Below, piece by piece: positions 11,457-22,605 of a DNA stretch of 64,000 nt. Position 1 is the stretch's first letter; each line of letters opens with the position of its first letter. The DNA lies in NCBI RefSeq assembly GCF_023159225.1, contig NC_063174.1, positions 42,772,191 to 42,836,190 on the forward strand, written 5' to 3'. The stretch comes from Perognathus longimembris pacificus. Its lineage: Eukaryota > Chordata > Mammalia > Rodentia > Heteromyidae. The position numbers were made by a program, and so were the translations under genes. The notes below the pieces were generated by a model. That model ran no database searches. It was not told the DNA's origin and was given only the letters and a program-made list of their open reading frames with translations.

Positions 11457-11748
11457 TGTATGCAGGTGTGTGTGAATGTATCACTCTGTAAGAGGACAAG
11501 AGATACTGTGTAAGTCACCAGGTGACGAGTGCTTAGCACGTGGTGGTTAAGTAGGTGGAAGCCAAGGGGCTGGGCAGAAGGAGGCAGGAAGAACGGAATC
11601 CAATGTACTGTGACCGCAGTGCTTTTGGAAGTCCCATGTGGGAATCGGCTACCACTGCTCATGTTGCAACACCAAGCCAGTTACTTGCTCTCTCAGAGCG
11701 AACTTTAAGAATGGAATGGGCCTAAAAAATATATAAGAGAAAGAAAAG
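11457..11748. other. Unique sequence, nothing seen
   Basis: Short unique spacer between the CA tract and an ID-like element. Confidence 0.45.
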
Positions 11749-11878
11749 TAGGTTGGAGGCTTGGCTCAGTTGGTAGAGTCCTAGCCAGTGAGCAAAAGCA
11801 TCAGGTACTGAATTTCACTTCCAATCTCAGCTCCCCCCACAACAACAACAACAACAAAAAAAAAAAAAAAAAAAAAAG
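11749..11878 (+). repeat. ID-like monomeric SINE with A-rich tail
   Basis: The tRNA-like body 'ggcttggctcagttggtagag...gtactgaatttcac' carries a recognisable A-box and an eroded B-box. A (CAA)n plus long poly-A tail follows. A second copy of this subfamily lies at 35831. Confidence 0.8.
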
Positions 11879-11894
11879 GAGTAAAATGGAAATA

Positions 11895-12148
11895 AGCTGT
11901 GCCCTGGTGGCTTACGCCTGTAATCCTAGCTACCCAGGAAGCTGAGATGTGAAGACCATGCTGCAAAGCCAGATCAGGCAAAAACAAAACAAAACAAAAA
12001 AACAGAGGTCTATGGAGACTCTTTACTCCAACTAATCAGCTAAGAATAGATGTGTGGCTCAAGCAGTAGAGTCCCAGCCTTGAGGGAAAAAGCTAAGCAA
12101 GAGCATGAGGCTATGCGTTCAAGCCCCAGTCCTGGCTCAAACCAAAAA
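11895..12148 (+). repeat. SINE family A
   Basis: B1-like head 'gcttacgcctgtaatcctag', A-rich insertion in the linker (11982-12005), then the tRNA-like half ending 'gttcaagccccagtcctgg'. Confidence 0.88.
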
Positions 12149-12215
12149 GATTGAGACTACTGGTACCTGTCTCACAGGAATGCCTGGATTAGGTGCAAGA
12201 GCTCAAGAAACTAGA
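12149..12215 (+). repeat. MIR 3' fragment
   Basis: 'tacctgtctcacaggaatgcctggattaggtg' resembles the MIR tail (tacctacctcatagggttgttgtgaggattaa). Short and decayed. Confidence 0.4.
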
Positions 12216-12299
12216 GCAATTTTTTCTTTTTATCATTAAAAAATATCATGAACAATCATGAAGATATTTTAGATGAGCAGTTATAATCTTAATTATGTA

Positions 12300-12655
12300 C
12301 CTTAAAAGGGGTTAGAACCCAATCTATGTAGAGAACTCCTGAAACTCAACCACTAAAGTAAATAGCCCAATTAAAAATGGGTTAAGGACTTGAAATGGAT
12401 ATTTCTCTAAAGAAATGCAGAAGTGGCCAATAAATCCACGAAGAGATGCCCCACACCATTCACCCATCATTAGAGAATGTATTAACGCATTGGCATTAAA
12501 TTGAAGAGGTTCATTCATTAAAAGATACCATTGAGAGTATAAGAGGCGATTTTAGGTTAGAAGAATATATTTTCAGTATTCATAACTGACAAAGAGAAGA
12601 ATGTAAAAGTATAAAAATCGTAAGAGAAAAACGCAAGCAGCTACATTTAGAGATG
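12300..12655 (+). mobile_element. L1 ORF2 3' fragments, out of order
   Basis: 12320-12520 follows the L1 ORF2 end ('gagaactcctgaaactcaac', 'cccaattaaaaatgggttaag', 'tggccaataaatccacgaag'). 12525-12650 ('taaaagataccattgaga', 'cataactgacaaagag') matches the part that normally lies upstream of it. The two pieces are therefore rearranged. Frames are broken. Confidence 0.65.
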
Positions 12656-12673
12656 GGCAAAAAAAAACATTTA

Positions 12674-12874
12674 AGGGTGGTGCTGTGGCTCACACCCATA
12701 ATCCTAGCTATCAGGAAGCCGAAATCTGAGATTGAAAGTCGGCCCAGGAAGACAAACCCCAAAGACTCTGATCTCTCTAACTAAACAGCAAAAAGGCAGA
12801 AAGAGAGATATGGTTGAAGTGGTAGAGTGCCAGCCTTGAGCAAAATGCTAAACAAGAGCATAAGGCTAAAAACG
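12674..12874 (+). repeat. SINE family A, truncated at 3' end
   Basis: B1-like head 'ggctcacacccataatccta' is followed by a tRNA-like half that stops before a proper B-box. Confidence 0.8.
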
Positions 12875-13044
12875 TACTTGACCCTTCACTCCTTGAAGAG
12901 AAATGTTTGCCACTATAGACTATTTCCATCACTCTCAAAATGTTCTTCCTTGTCCCTTTGCCCATCTTTCCCCTGGCTCTATATACCTACGGATCTACTG
13001 TGTGATTTATCTTTGCTTCTCCCAGAACTCCCATTCAATACAGC

Positions 13045-13520
13045 CTAGGGCAGACACTTTCCTGTGCCAGACTTAATTCATTCAGCACAATGTTTCTGAG
13101 ACCTGTGAATGCTGTACGTGTCTGTAGTTGAATCCTTTTTATTACTGAGTGGTATTGGATTGTATTACCATAACACAGTTGATCCATGTATTAGTGGACG
13201 TTCAGAGTTGTTTCTAGGTTTGAGCTATTACAAATAAAGTTGCTACAAACACTTTGTATTCAGAGTTTGCCCAGCATGCTTTCAGTTAGCTTGCAGGAAT
13301 AAAAGTACAATTGTTGGGTTGTATATGTTGGACTTCATAATAAACTAGCAAAATTTTTTCTAGGGTGGTTGCTCATTTTGCATTCCCACCAGCAATATAT
13401 GCGGGTTCTGTTGGTCTATGTCATCAAGACTGCTATTAGCAGTCTCGATGTTAGCCATTCTAATGGACAGGTAGTTGTATCTTGTAGTAGTTCAGTTTTC
13501 ATTTTTTTCTGATAATTGGT
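13045..13520 (-). mobile_element. L1 3' fragment, reversed (L1M type)
   Basis: Reversed L1 landmarks appear in order: 'gagctattacaaataaagttgctacaaac', then 'attcccaccagcaatatatg', then 'gttagccattctaatgg'. These are classic L1 ORF2-end sequences read on the minus strand. No open frame survives. Confidence 0.8.
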
Positions 13521-13531
13521 ATTATATACTT

Positions 13532-13723
13532 CTTTGCCAGTCCTGGGCTTGAACTCAGGGCCTGAGCACTGTCTCTGGCTTCTTTTTGCTCAAGGCTAGC
13601 ACTCTACCACTTGAGCCACAGCACCACTTCTGGCTTTTTCTGTTGATGTGCTGCTGAGGAATTGAACCCAGGGTTTCATGCATGCTAGGCAAGCACTCTA
13701 CTGCGAAGCCACATTCCCAGCCC
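13532..13723 (-). repeat. SINE family B, reversed
   Basis: Starts 'gccagtcctgggcttgaact' and ends 'acattcccagccc'. The flanks 'ggtattatat' (left) and 'agtattacat' (right) look like a diverged target-site duplication at the end of the L1 piece. Confidence 0.92.
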
Positions 13724-13790
13724 ACAGTATTACATTTTTTTTGTGTATTTATGAGCCATACATACATCTTCTCTCGTCTGTTATAATCTG

Positions 13791-14015
13791 TTTTTTTGTT
13801 TTGTTTTGTTTTGTTTTGTTTTGTTTTTGCCAGTCCTGGTGCTTGAACTCAGGGCCTGAGCACTGTCCCTGGCTTCTTTTTGCTCAAGGCTAGTTAGCAT
13901 TCTGCCACTTGAGCCACAGTGCCTCCTCTGGCCTTTATGTGGTGCTGAAGAATCGAACCCAGAGCTTCATATATTCAAGGCAAACGTTCTTGCCACTAGG
14001 CCATATTCCCAGCCC
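13791..14015 (-). repeat. SINE family B, reversed, with TSD
   Basis: The tail has become (TTTTG)n at 13797-13826. The body is full length and ends 'atattcccagccc'. 'cgtctgttataatct' (13775-13789) and 'cgtctattctaatct' (14018-14032) form a 13/15 target-site duplication. Confidence 0.93.
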
Positions 14016-14103
14016 AACGTCTATTCTAATCTTTTGTCCTCTTTTAGTTGGGTTGTTTGTTATACTGAGCTATACAGTTTCTTTATGTATTCTTCCTTTC
14101 TTC

Positions 14104-14341
14104 CTCAATAGTGGGGCTTGAACTCAGGGTTTGATATTGTCCCTGAGCCTTTTTTTTTTTTTTTTTTGCTCAAGGCTAGCTAGCACTCCACCACTTGAGC
14201 CACAGCATCACTTCTGACTTTTTGGTAGTTAATTGGAGATAAGAGTGTCATAGACTTTTCTACCCAGGCTGGCATCAAACTGAAATGCTTAGATGCTCTG
14301 GAGTAGCTAGGATTACAGGTGTGAGGCACCAGTGCCCAGCT
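14104..14341 (-). repeat. SINE family A, reversed
   Basis: Reversed tail 'gtggggcttgaactcagg', internal T-run, then reversed head 'agtagctaggattacaggtg'. Confidence 0.88.
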
Positions 14342-14367
14342 CTCTTTATGTATTCTTGGTACAGACC

Positions 14368-14369
14368 GT

Positions 14370-14449
<80 letters not shown>

Positions 14450-14450
14450 C
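14368..14450. repeat. Compound (GT)n(GA)n(ACAG)n microsatellite
   Basis: Three adjoining arrays: GT 14368-14393, GA 14393-14427, ACAG 14427-14450. Confidence 0.95.
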
Positions 14451-15907
14451 AGAGAGAAAGAGAAAGAGGACATTTTCCTTCAGTACATGCTTGAATTTTC
14501 ATTTTTAAAGGATGCCTGTTGGTAAACATAAGTGATGTTCATCCCCTTTAGGATACAGTCTTACATAGGTTATGTGGGATATCAAGATGTTTCCAAGGAA
14601 CCCTCTTTAATATTCAACTGTTCTGGAAGCTCTCCAAAGCACCTCTCCCAAAAGCATTCCATCCTATTCCACTTTCTGTTACTGCTGATGGGAGCATTAG
14701 TCTGATATAAGTTAGCCCATCACAGTCAGAAGCAGAGTGTAGACAAGACTTGTCTTTACAGTGTATAGAACTGTCACCTAGACTCTGGCCCATTCATACA
14801 TCTTCTGAGCCTTCTTATTAGTTGTCTATGTTTCAGACACTATTCAGATGCTGGGGATAGAGCAGTAAGCTCTGTAGTGAGATCAACCCAACCTGTCCTG
14901 TGGGCTCCGGGGTGTCCTGGTTCTAGATGCTCCCAGGACAAGCACTAGGATCCTGGGAGCAGGATTCTCACTATTTTATAGCCCCCCCCCCCCCAGCAAC
15001 CAGAACTTTCCAGATTGCACCACTGCTTAGCCACGTGAGATCTGACTTCAAGCCTCACCATAGTTCAGAGAGCCCAAGATGCTACTGGATTCTTATACTC
15101 TGAGTGAGTGAGAGAAAGGAAGGTTTTGTAGACATTTTGCCTCTCCCAGATAGTGTTTAGACTCAGTTCTCCATCAGCAGATCCTACAGCCAGACCTCTA
15201 GTACAGGTATTTTAGGTGGAGATGAACCCCAAGTGAAGGACAGGGAGTACAAAACAAGGAAGAAAAGGCCACAAAAGGTGGGGAAAGAGAGGGCTCTGTG
15301 GTAGGCAACTGGGCCTCCCCCATCTGGCTCCCTTCTGAGACATCAGGTAGAATACACCTCAAGACCTTTCCACCACCACAGCTCCTGTCCCCTCGTTGGT
15401 TAAGGACTGCCCCAGGATTGCCTGAGAGTATCTTTGTGCAGAGCCAAGTAGAGAGAAACAGGCAGAAGGGAGGGCAGACACAGATGCCTGAGATGGGATG
15501 TGGTCAGACTGTACAGGTGAGGGGTGATCGCGAGGTGTCCCCAACAGCTCTTCCATAGATCTTGAAGCTTTCACATGAGCACTTATTTCTAACATCAGAG
15601 TGAAAGTTCGCAGGCCACTCATCACCAACACAAATCCATTCCAGACACTTACCTTGCTGCCCAGCCTGGCATGGCTCATTGACCTAGACAGGGATAAGAG
15701 ACACTGTGGCTCTGGGCCTCCATCTCATTACCACCCTGGTCCATGCTGCCTATTCTTTGCTTCTAAGTAAGGCCTCTTGGAGGAGGTGACCATAAAGCTG
15801 AGCTCTGAATGACAAGAAGCCAGTCAGCCGGGGTCCAGACAAGGGAAAACACTTTAGACCCAGAGAACGCCTGCCACTTCCCATCTCCAAATCTTTGCTT
15901 ATCTCAG
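14451..15907. other. Unique sequence, no gene seen
   Basis: A decayed ancient-repeat trace ('cagacactattcagatgctggggatag') lies near 14835. A C-run lies at about 14984-14994. A 106-codon minus frame (15359-15679) has no recognisable similarity. Confidence 0.45.
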
Positions 15908-16086
15908 TGCTTTTCCACTCATGGCTGGAGCTCTACCACTTAAGCGCAGCCTCCATTTCTGTTTTATGGGAGGGGGGGGTGTTTCTGCTGGTTAATTGGA
16001 GAAAAGAATCGCATGGCTTTGAACCTCAATCCTAGAATCTCAGCCTCTTGAGTAGCTAGGATCACAGGCGTGAGCCACCAGCCCCC
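15908..16086 (-). repeat. SINE family A, reversed, diverged
   Basis: Starts within the tRNA-like half ('ggagctctaccacttaag'), carries a G-run in the linker, and ends with the reversed head 'agtagctaggatcacaggcg'. Confidence 0.8.
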
Positions 16087-16129
16087 TCTGTCTCTTGTGC
16101 TTTTTGTTAATTATCCCCAGTAATCTTTC

Positions 16130-16385
16130 TCTTTAGCTTTCAGTCTCTAACTCTAATATCCTTCCTTTTCATAAACCCTCAAGTGTTCCAGTCAGATATG
16201 ATCATTTCAGACTGGTTGCTCCATCTTTCCTAGTGTCTATTATGTTGTGCTGCATGTTATCCTTTTATTTAGTTTTCTTCTTAAGAATAGTGATGGTGAA
16301 GGTGTTCATTTCTGTATCTCTGGCCCTTCACCCAACACCTGGCTCACAGTCGGTGCTCAGTGAAGCATTTCTTCAATGAATGGGA
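16130..16385 (+). repeat. L2 3' end
   Basis: The block 'cacctggctcacagtcggtgctcag...tcttcaatgaatg' is a diverged L2 3' end (cctggcacatagtaggtgctcaataaat...gaatgaatg). The upstream part is weaker. Confidence 0.55.
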
Positions 16386-17329
16386 CTTGTGGGCTGCTCA
16401 GATGGGGAGTCAGCCCAGATCATGGGCCAAGATTAGCTCCTTCTCTCTAGCAATTTATCATCAAGCTCTCCCACCCCTCCTGAAGCCCCTCAGGGAAGTC
16501 CAAGGAAGGGACAAGTTCATGTCTTGACGGAAGAGACATTCTACTACCTGCTGAGCACAAAGGCAGGTCTTCAGGGCTGTGCCAGGGTGAGATTCCATCG
16601 TTTAATGTGTAACTTGTCACCTTTCCTGAATGCCAGTTTCTCTTATTCGCTTGTCACATTTTCACCTTGCTGGGTCTCCTTGGTCCTAGTGCGCCATTCC
16701 CAGAACTGCCACCAGCCCAGCTGCCTTCACGTTGGCTCACAAAGCTCTGGACCCCTTGCCTGTGGCCAGAAGAGTCCAATCTTGACTCAGACCTGTCAAC
16801 ACTCCCAGGGCCTGCCTAGCCCTGCCATGCACAGAGCCTTGGGAATATCAGTTGTTCGAAGAGGGCAGAGTCCTGACGGGCTGGGCCTGTCTGGGCTTCA
16901 CAGGAAGCCTTGGACATCAGAGACGCTCAGAGTTCTTAGAGAGTTACACTGAGCCACCATTCCCTCCCTTACTGAGGGACAGCCATCGGGGATGCAAATG
17001 CACACTAACCTTCACGCGCTCCTTCTTCCTGCCTCCCGCCCTCCTCCCCTCCCTCTCTTCTACAAATGGCTGAGGACTCTTGATATGACCAGGCCTGACG
17101 CCAGGGGCCCAGGTGAACGGGGCCTTCCAGGTTCTCTCTCACAGAGATGACCTTAAATGGAGACACGCCAACATGTCAATCAAGGTTCTGTAGGAGAAAT
17201 AAGCAGAGGTCCTCACCCAGGGGGTGGGGGGGTGGGGGGGAAGGGTCAGCTCTGGAGCAGGGGAGGGACTGTGAGAGGAAGGGGCAGAATAATACCAGAA
17301 AAGCATTGTTAGTGGCTTCCTGATATCAA
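16386..17329. other. Unique sequence, no gene seen
   Basis: A 142-codon plus frame (16524-16952) is not supported by family motifs or splice sites. A G-rich tract lies at 17219-17243. Confidence 0.45.
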
Positions 17330-17600
17330 CTTTTATTTCTTAAAAAAGAATCTGCAGCTAAGGATGTAAGGTTAATATTTGTTCAGAATGTGGGTGGCAA
17401 GGGCATGTTGCGCTCATACTTTTCACTCTCATCCATGCTAAATGAGCTTCTGTGTTTACTGCTTTCTGCATCCAGTCATCTAATTTAATCTTTTTTTTTC
17501 ATCCAAATGAAGGTTATTTGGTTATCCTACAAAAGAAGAATAACCACTTTGGAGCATCATTACTTCACCCCGAATGACTGACTTTCTGACCTTTAACCAG
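17330..17600. promoter_or_regulatory. Candidate conserved regulatory block
   Basis: AT-rich, repeat-free DNA with ATTTAAT, ATTTG and 'tccaaatgaaggttatttgg' type elements. The call rests on composition only. Confidence 0.25.
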
Positions 17601-17683
17601 AGCCGACCCTTCACTTTCTCCTTTGCTCTTCATGGCAGACTCTTACTCCCCCTTCAAAACCCAACTCAACAAGTGCCTTCTTG

Positions 17684-17713
17684 GGAAAGTGAAGCTTTGG
17701 AAAGTGAAGCTTT
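17684..17713 (+). repeat. Tandem duplication of a 15-mer
   Basis: GGAAAGTGAAGCTTT occurs twice head to tail without mismatch. Each unit carries GAAAGTGAA, an IRF-like core. Confidence 0.95.
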
Positions 17714-17949
17714 CCTTTACCTCCTCTCAGCATGGTCAACTGTAATTGGCCAGAACACTGTCTGTATATTTCTAATAAAGCCTGACCTATTGCATCACAG
17801 CTGTTTGTATGCAACTTCTCTCCATCTGTAGAATCTTCCAGAATACTGTTTGGATCTTGTTCATCTCTTTACCTTTGGCTCTGAGCAAAGAACTCACAGT
17901 GGCAGGCAATAGATTCTCAAAGACAGTTCTCTGGGATGCCTGTTGGGTG

Positions 17950-18310
17950 TACCCATGAATGTTTAACCTTCAAACAACAAGCCTCCAATGGAGTATTAAT
18001 AGAAGATATTTGTATACAAGGGATATGCTAATTAAATTAGTTTTATTTATTCATTCATACAAACTCAGCAAGGGCTCCATTTGGCTGCTATTAATGTTTG
18101 GTGTGATGTACCGCAAGTACTAGAATGTAAAAAAATATATTTTTTCTTTTGAAAGGAAGGCCACAAACCCTCCTGGCTTTCCCCAGCCCTCTGTCCGTTC
18201 GCTTGACTTAGGTCTTTTCCCGAGGTTTACAGGCTGATGGTGTGGTAATTTAATTACCTCTGAGTCTATTGAAGGCAAATACCAAGCCGTCTAGGGGGAA
18301 AGAGTGTGGA
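17950..18310. promoter_or_regulatory. Candidate conserved regulatory block
   Basis: Repeat-free, with 'gctaattaaattag', 'tggctgctattaatg' and 'gtggtaatttaattacc' homeodomain-type cores plus scattered CpGs near 18200-18295. Inferred enhancer-like. Confidence 0.4.
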
Positions 18311-18795
18311 GTTGCAGGTTACTTATTAAGTAGGCTCATGTGGTCTTCATGGCCCTGCTGGTGGCCAGCCTGCCCTCGGGCGTCCATGCATGTGCCAGTC
18401 GAGTCTGCCAAGAGACAGGGTCCTCAGACAAAAGCAGAGGGCAGGCAGCCCTTGCTGAGCACTAGCCTTCTTCCTGAGGAGACACTGAGTCACTGTTTTA
18501 TCCTTCTTGGCAGGAAGGAGCTGCCCAACCCCAAAGAAAGTTGTGGGGAAATACAGACGTGGCTACCTCTGAGACTATGAAGAACTCTCTCCCTGCAGCC
18601 TGGGTTTCCTTGTCTGTAAAGTGGGGAAGCTAATGATGTCTCAAGGCAAAATGAGCTTGCTAAGAAGCTATAACCGGATGGATATTCATAGGACAATCTT
18701 GCTCACTCTGCTCGGTCCTGGGCTAGTTCCTTGTCATGTGCCCTCTGCCTGGGAACACTATATCTTAACTTAGTGGACAGTTATTATTGTTTCGC
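18311..18795. other. Unique sequence, no gene seen
   Basis: A MIR-like trace ('gtttccttgtctgtaaagtgggg') lies near 18605-18630. Otherwise nothing recognisable. Confidence 0.4.
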
Positions 18796-19028
18796 TTGTG
18801 CTAGTACCAGGGTATGAACTCATGCCTGGGCACTGTCCCTTATCTTTTTTCACTCAAGGCTGGCACTCTACCACCTGAGCAATAGCTCCACTTGTGGCCT
18901 TTTGCTGGTTAACTGGAGATAAGAGTCTCATGAATTTGTCTGCTCAGATTGGCTTTGAGCTAGGATCTTTAAATTGCAGCCTTCTGTGTAGCAAAAGTTA
19001 CAGATATGAGCCACTGGTGCCCAGCCCC
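18796..19028 (-). repeat. SINE family A, reversed
   Basis: 'ctagtaccagggtatgaact' to 'gagccactggtgcccagccc'. All three modules are present, diverged. Confidence 0.87.
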
Positions 19029-19670
19029 ACGGTTTTAAGATGGTTTCTTTGCAGTCCCTTCCCCATTATTACCATTGAGGAAAGCCTTTCTCCCCACACC
19101 CAGCAGACTCGCCCTGGAATCTTATCTGTGGGGCACATGGAAACCGCTGTCAGGGAAGCTAGGAAAACAGCTGGATTTTCAGTCTGGGTCATATAGGACA
19201 GGCCAGCTAGCCAGAAAAAACTCGGAGACCACTGTAGGATAGGCAATCAATGAAGTCTGCCAAGCATGCTCGAGTTCCGCTTTCACAATTCTTCCCTATG
19301 GTCCCTTTCCCAAAAAACCTCTTCTAACACCAATATTAACCGGCAGCTGGCTTTTATCCCCCTGTAAGAGAATCTATGTGTTCCGAAGTTAGATCTTTTT
19401 TTATGGGATTGCTATGTACACCTGCCCAAATTGTGATCTATCTGATTCTAGAAGGTTCATATAGACCACCAGCCATAGGAAAGTGTCTTCTGGAATTGGA
19501 AAATTCACAAGTTTCTCATCCAATGTCTTGTGAGCCATTTCTCGCTCATCCCGTATGATTTTCTTACCTCACACTTAATCATCTTACTCTATATTGTCTT
19601 ACTTCCTCACATTCATTCAACAGGTATTTTAGGTGCACAGCAGGAGCTGGGACAGGCTTCTTGACCAATA
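19029..19670. other. Unique sequence, no gene seen
   Basis: No repeat or exon is recognisable apart from a weak ancient-repeat trace near 19610-19660 ('cattcattcaacaggtattttagg'). Confidence 0.4.
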
Positions 19671-19881
19671 AGTGAGGTATCTTAGTATGCATCTGTAATA
19701 TCAGCGGTGTGGGAGGTTTAGGTAGGAGAAGCAAGGTCCAAGACAAGCTTGTGCAAAACAAGAAACCATACCTGAAAAAAACAATGAAAGCAAAAATGGT
19801 TGTAAATGTGGCTCAGATGGAAGAGCTTAACAAGTGCAAAGGCTTGAGTTGAAACCCCAGTGACACACCCCCCCCCAAAAA
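19671..19881 (+). repeat. Diverged B1-like + tRNA-like SINE
   Basis: 'tagtatgcatctgtaatatcagc' is an eroded B1-like head. The 3' half 'gtggctcagatggaagagc...gagttgaaaccccag' is an eroded tRNA-like module. Older than the family A copies around it. Confidence 0.6.
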
Positions 19882-19935
19882 AAGTATTGCAAATCTCTGG
19901 TGATTCCTGTAGTGTGGTATAAAAACAGTTATATA

Positions 19936-20178
19936 GCCAGGTGCTGGTGGCTAATACCTGTAATCCTAGCTACTCAGAAGGCTGAGATCTGAGGATCATG
20001 GCAGAAAGCCAGCCTGGGCAGGAATGTCTGTGAGACTCTTATCTCCAATGTACTATGAAAAAAAAAGCCATACATGGAGCTGTGGCTTAAGTGATAGAGC
20101 ACTAACCTTGAGTGGAGATAAAGCTCAGGGTCAGCACCCAGGCCCTGCGTTCAAGCCCCAGGATTGGCACAAAAACAA
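19936..20178 (+). repeat. SINE family A
   Basis: Well-preserved head 'gccaggtgctggtggctaat', linker 'gagactcttatctccaat', tRNA-like half 'gcgttcaagccccaggattgg'. It abuts the start of an L1 remnant. Confidence 0.93.
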
Positions 20179-21450
20179 ATGGTGTTGGGACAACTGGATA
20201 TCCACCTGGAAAAGGATGAAATTGGATTTTCACCTTATGACCAAAAGTCAACTTACAATGGATGAAAAATGAAATACTATGCTCAAATATGAGGGAAGAG
20301 CTTACTGTCTTAGAAATGATGCCCAGGGGCTGGGAATATGGCCTAATGGTAAAGTGCTCGCCTTGTATACATGAAGCCCTGGGTTCGATTCCTCAGCACA
20401 TATATAGAAAAGGCCAGAAGTGGTGCTGTGGCTCAAGTGGTAGAGTGCTAGCCTTGAGCAAAAAGAAGCCAGGGACAGTGCTCAGGCCCTGAGTTCAAGC
20501 CCCAGGACTGGCAAAAAAACAAAACAAAACAGAAATGATGCCCAAAGGATGGGCAACAAAGGCAAAATTAGACAAAATGTGTTGAAATAAAACTGTACAG
20601 CAAAGGAAACAATCACAAGGTGAAAAGGCCACGTGAAAACTGGAAGAAAGTATTCGTGAATCCTAAATGAGGGATTGATATCCAATACATATAAAGAACT
20701 ACTATAAACCTACTGTTAAAATGCAAACCAGCCTGATTAACAAACAGGCAAAGGATTTGACAGTTCTTCAAACGATATATGAAAAGATGCTCGGCCTCAC
20801 AAACCATGCAAATCAAAACCACAATGAGGTAGCACCTCCTGTTTGTTAGAATGGCTATTACTCAGACAAACGAAAATAGCAGCAGAAGCACCAACAAAAA
20901 CAGAATATAAGTGTTGACAAGCATGGATAAGTTGGGACCCCTTGCCTTGTCATTAAGATTGTCTAATGACACTGCCACCACAGGCAACAGTATGTCACTT
21001 CCTCAAAACATCAGACATAGAATTGCCATCTGATTTAACAATCCCAGTGTAGGTTATAGAAATCGAGCCCTCAAAAAGATACATACATTCCACATTTATC
21101 GTAGAATCCACCATTGTCAAGCTGTGGAAACAAGCTGAATGAATTTAAAATGTGGTACAACATATAAGGCAATGTTATTCAGCCTGAGAAAAGGAAATTC
21201 TGCCTATGGAACAGAATGGAAAACCTAGAAGGCATTACGCTAGGGGAAATAAGTCATTCATGGGAGGATAAATGCTGCAAGATTCCACCTATAGGATGTA
21301 TGTAAAGTGATCAAACTCATAGAACCAGACAAGATTCCAGAGGCTGGGGAAATGGGGTACAGTTTTACTTACATAAGATAACTAAGTTCTGGTGAATGAA
21401 TAGGCAGCATTGTGCCTATTGTTAGCAATACAATTTGTATTCTAGAATAC
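20179..21450 (+). mobile_element. L1 ORF2 3' end and 3' UTR remnant
   Basis: L1 landmarks in order: 'gttgggacaactggatatcc', 'gaaaaggccacgtgaaaact', 'tttgacagttcttcaaacga', 'caaatcaaaaccacaatgagg', 'aatgttattcagcctgag' and a 3' UTR-like end. It covers the C-terminal part of the reverse-transcriptase ORF and is 5' truncated. Frames are destroyed by stops and the SINE at 20326. Of ancient mammalian L1M type rather than a young rodent L1. Confidence 0.85.
20326..20530 (+). repeat. SINE family B inside L1, with perfect TSD
   Basis: Complete copy: ID head 'ggggctgggaatatggccta' with B-box 'gggttcgattcc', linker 'acatatatagaaaaggccag', shared half and a (CAAAA)n tail. The 14-bp duplication agaaatgatgccca flanks it (20312-20325 and 20531-20544). 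It retains two A/B-box pairs. Confidence 0.97.
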
Positions 21451-21464
21451 CTTTGGGGGGGGGG

Positions 21465-21848
21465 TGTGGGGCTTGATTGGGGCCTAGGCTGCTCCTGAGT
21501 GTTTTTCCATGCAAGGCTAGCATTCTACCGCCACTTTTTTTTTTTCTTTTGGCCATTCCTGGGGCTTGGACTCAGGTCCTGAGCACAGCTGTCTCTGACT
21601 TCTTTTTGCTCAGGGCTAGCACTCTACCTCTTGATGTGGTGCTGAGGAATCGAACCCTGGATTTCATGCATGCTAGGCAAGCTCTCTACTGCTAAGCCAC
21701 ATTCCCAGCCCAGCACTCTACCACTTTGAGCCGCAGCTCCACATCCTGTTTTCTGGTGATTAATTGGAAGTAAGAGTCTCATGGACTTTCCTGCCTAAGC
21801 TCTGATCCTCAGATCTCAGCCTCCTGAGTAGATAGGACTACAGGCTTA
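21465..21848 (-). repeat. SINE family A, reversed, split by a later SINE
   Basis: The outer element occupies 21465-21534 and 21713-21848. The second part restarts with a duplicated 'gcactctaccac', the target-site duplication made by the inner insertion. Confidence 0.85.
21535..21711 (-). repeat. SINE family B, reversed, nested in family A
   Basis: T-tract, 'ggggcttggactcagg', 'gctgaggaatcgaaccc' and terminal 'acattcccagccc'. An internal deletion removes part of the junction between the two halves. Confidence 0.9.
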
Positions 21849-22554
21849 GATACCTTATTATGTGTCCTTATCACCATAAAACCAAAAGCAAACCATGGTA
21901 TCCTCCATGCTTTTGTGGAAGTGGTTTGGAAGAGGAAGCAAACCAAGAATCAGTGTCTGCATTTAGGAGCCTCTTTCTGTGGGCCAAAGAAGAGGAAAGG
22001 AGAGCTAAAGATAAAGCAAGACCAGGGGCTAGGAAGGAAAGAACAGGTTCAAGTTTGACCATATTCTTGTGATTAAAGTTGGCAGTTTATGAGCTATGGT
22101 GGTAGAAGGAGCTGTTGAGTCTTCCAATTGGGAGGATGAGGTGGATAGTGGTGCCTTAGTTAAGAGGAAACGCAGGCCATGGGTGTCTGCATAGGAGATA
22201 AGTCTGGTTTTTGCACACTGAGTTTAATGCAACAACTTGCTTACCCACCTAGAGACATGCAGAGACTCTAACCCAGGTCCATGGGGTCACATGGCACATG
22301 AAGGGCAATTGAAGAGAAGGCAGGATGCCGTTCTGCTTTGTCTTACACTTTAGATGGAGGAGGTTCTAAAGCATTTTGATAGGTTCTGTAGAAGGAGCTG
22401 TTGGAGAGGATTAATGATGGGAGAGAAGGAGGGGAGAATCCTGGAGTGGCAAAGCCCGGCCCAGATGGTGCTGTTAGCTGGGGGCAGGAGGAAGAACAGT
22501 AATTAATCTGAGATGGGAGAAGGAGAGGACTGCCATTAATCTCCCCCCCAAAAG

Positions 22555-22556
<2 letters not shown>
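21849..22556. other. Unique sequence, nothing seen
   Basis: Purine-rich in places, with no recognisable element. Confidence 0.4.

Positions 22557-22605
<49 letters not shown>

Noticed and set aside
13422..13450. Near-perfect inverted repeat with 14-base arms
   Set aside because: Lies inside a decayed L1 fragment with one arm mismatch. No sign of function beyond chance or local L1 rearrangement.
14368..14450. Regularly spaced repeats resembling an array
   Set aside because: Simple microsatellites (GT, GA, ACAG). No CRISPR-like repeat/spacer structure anywhere in the window.
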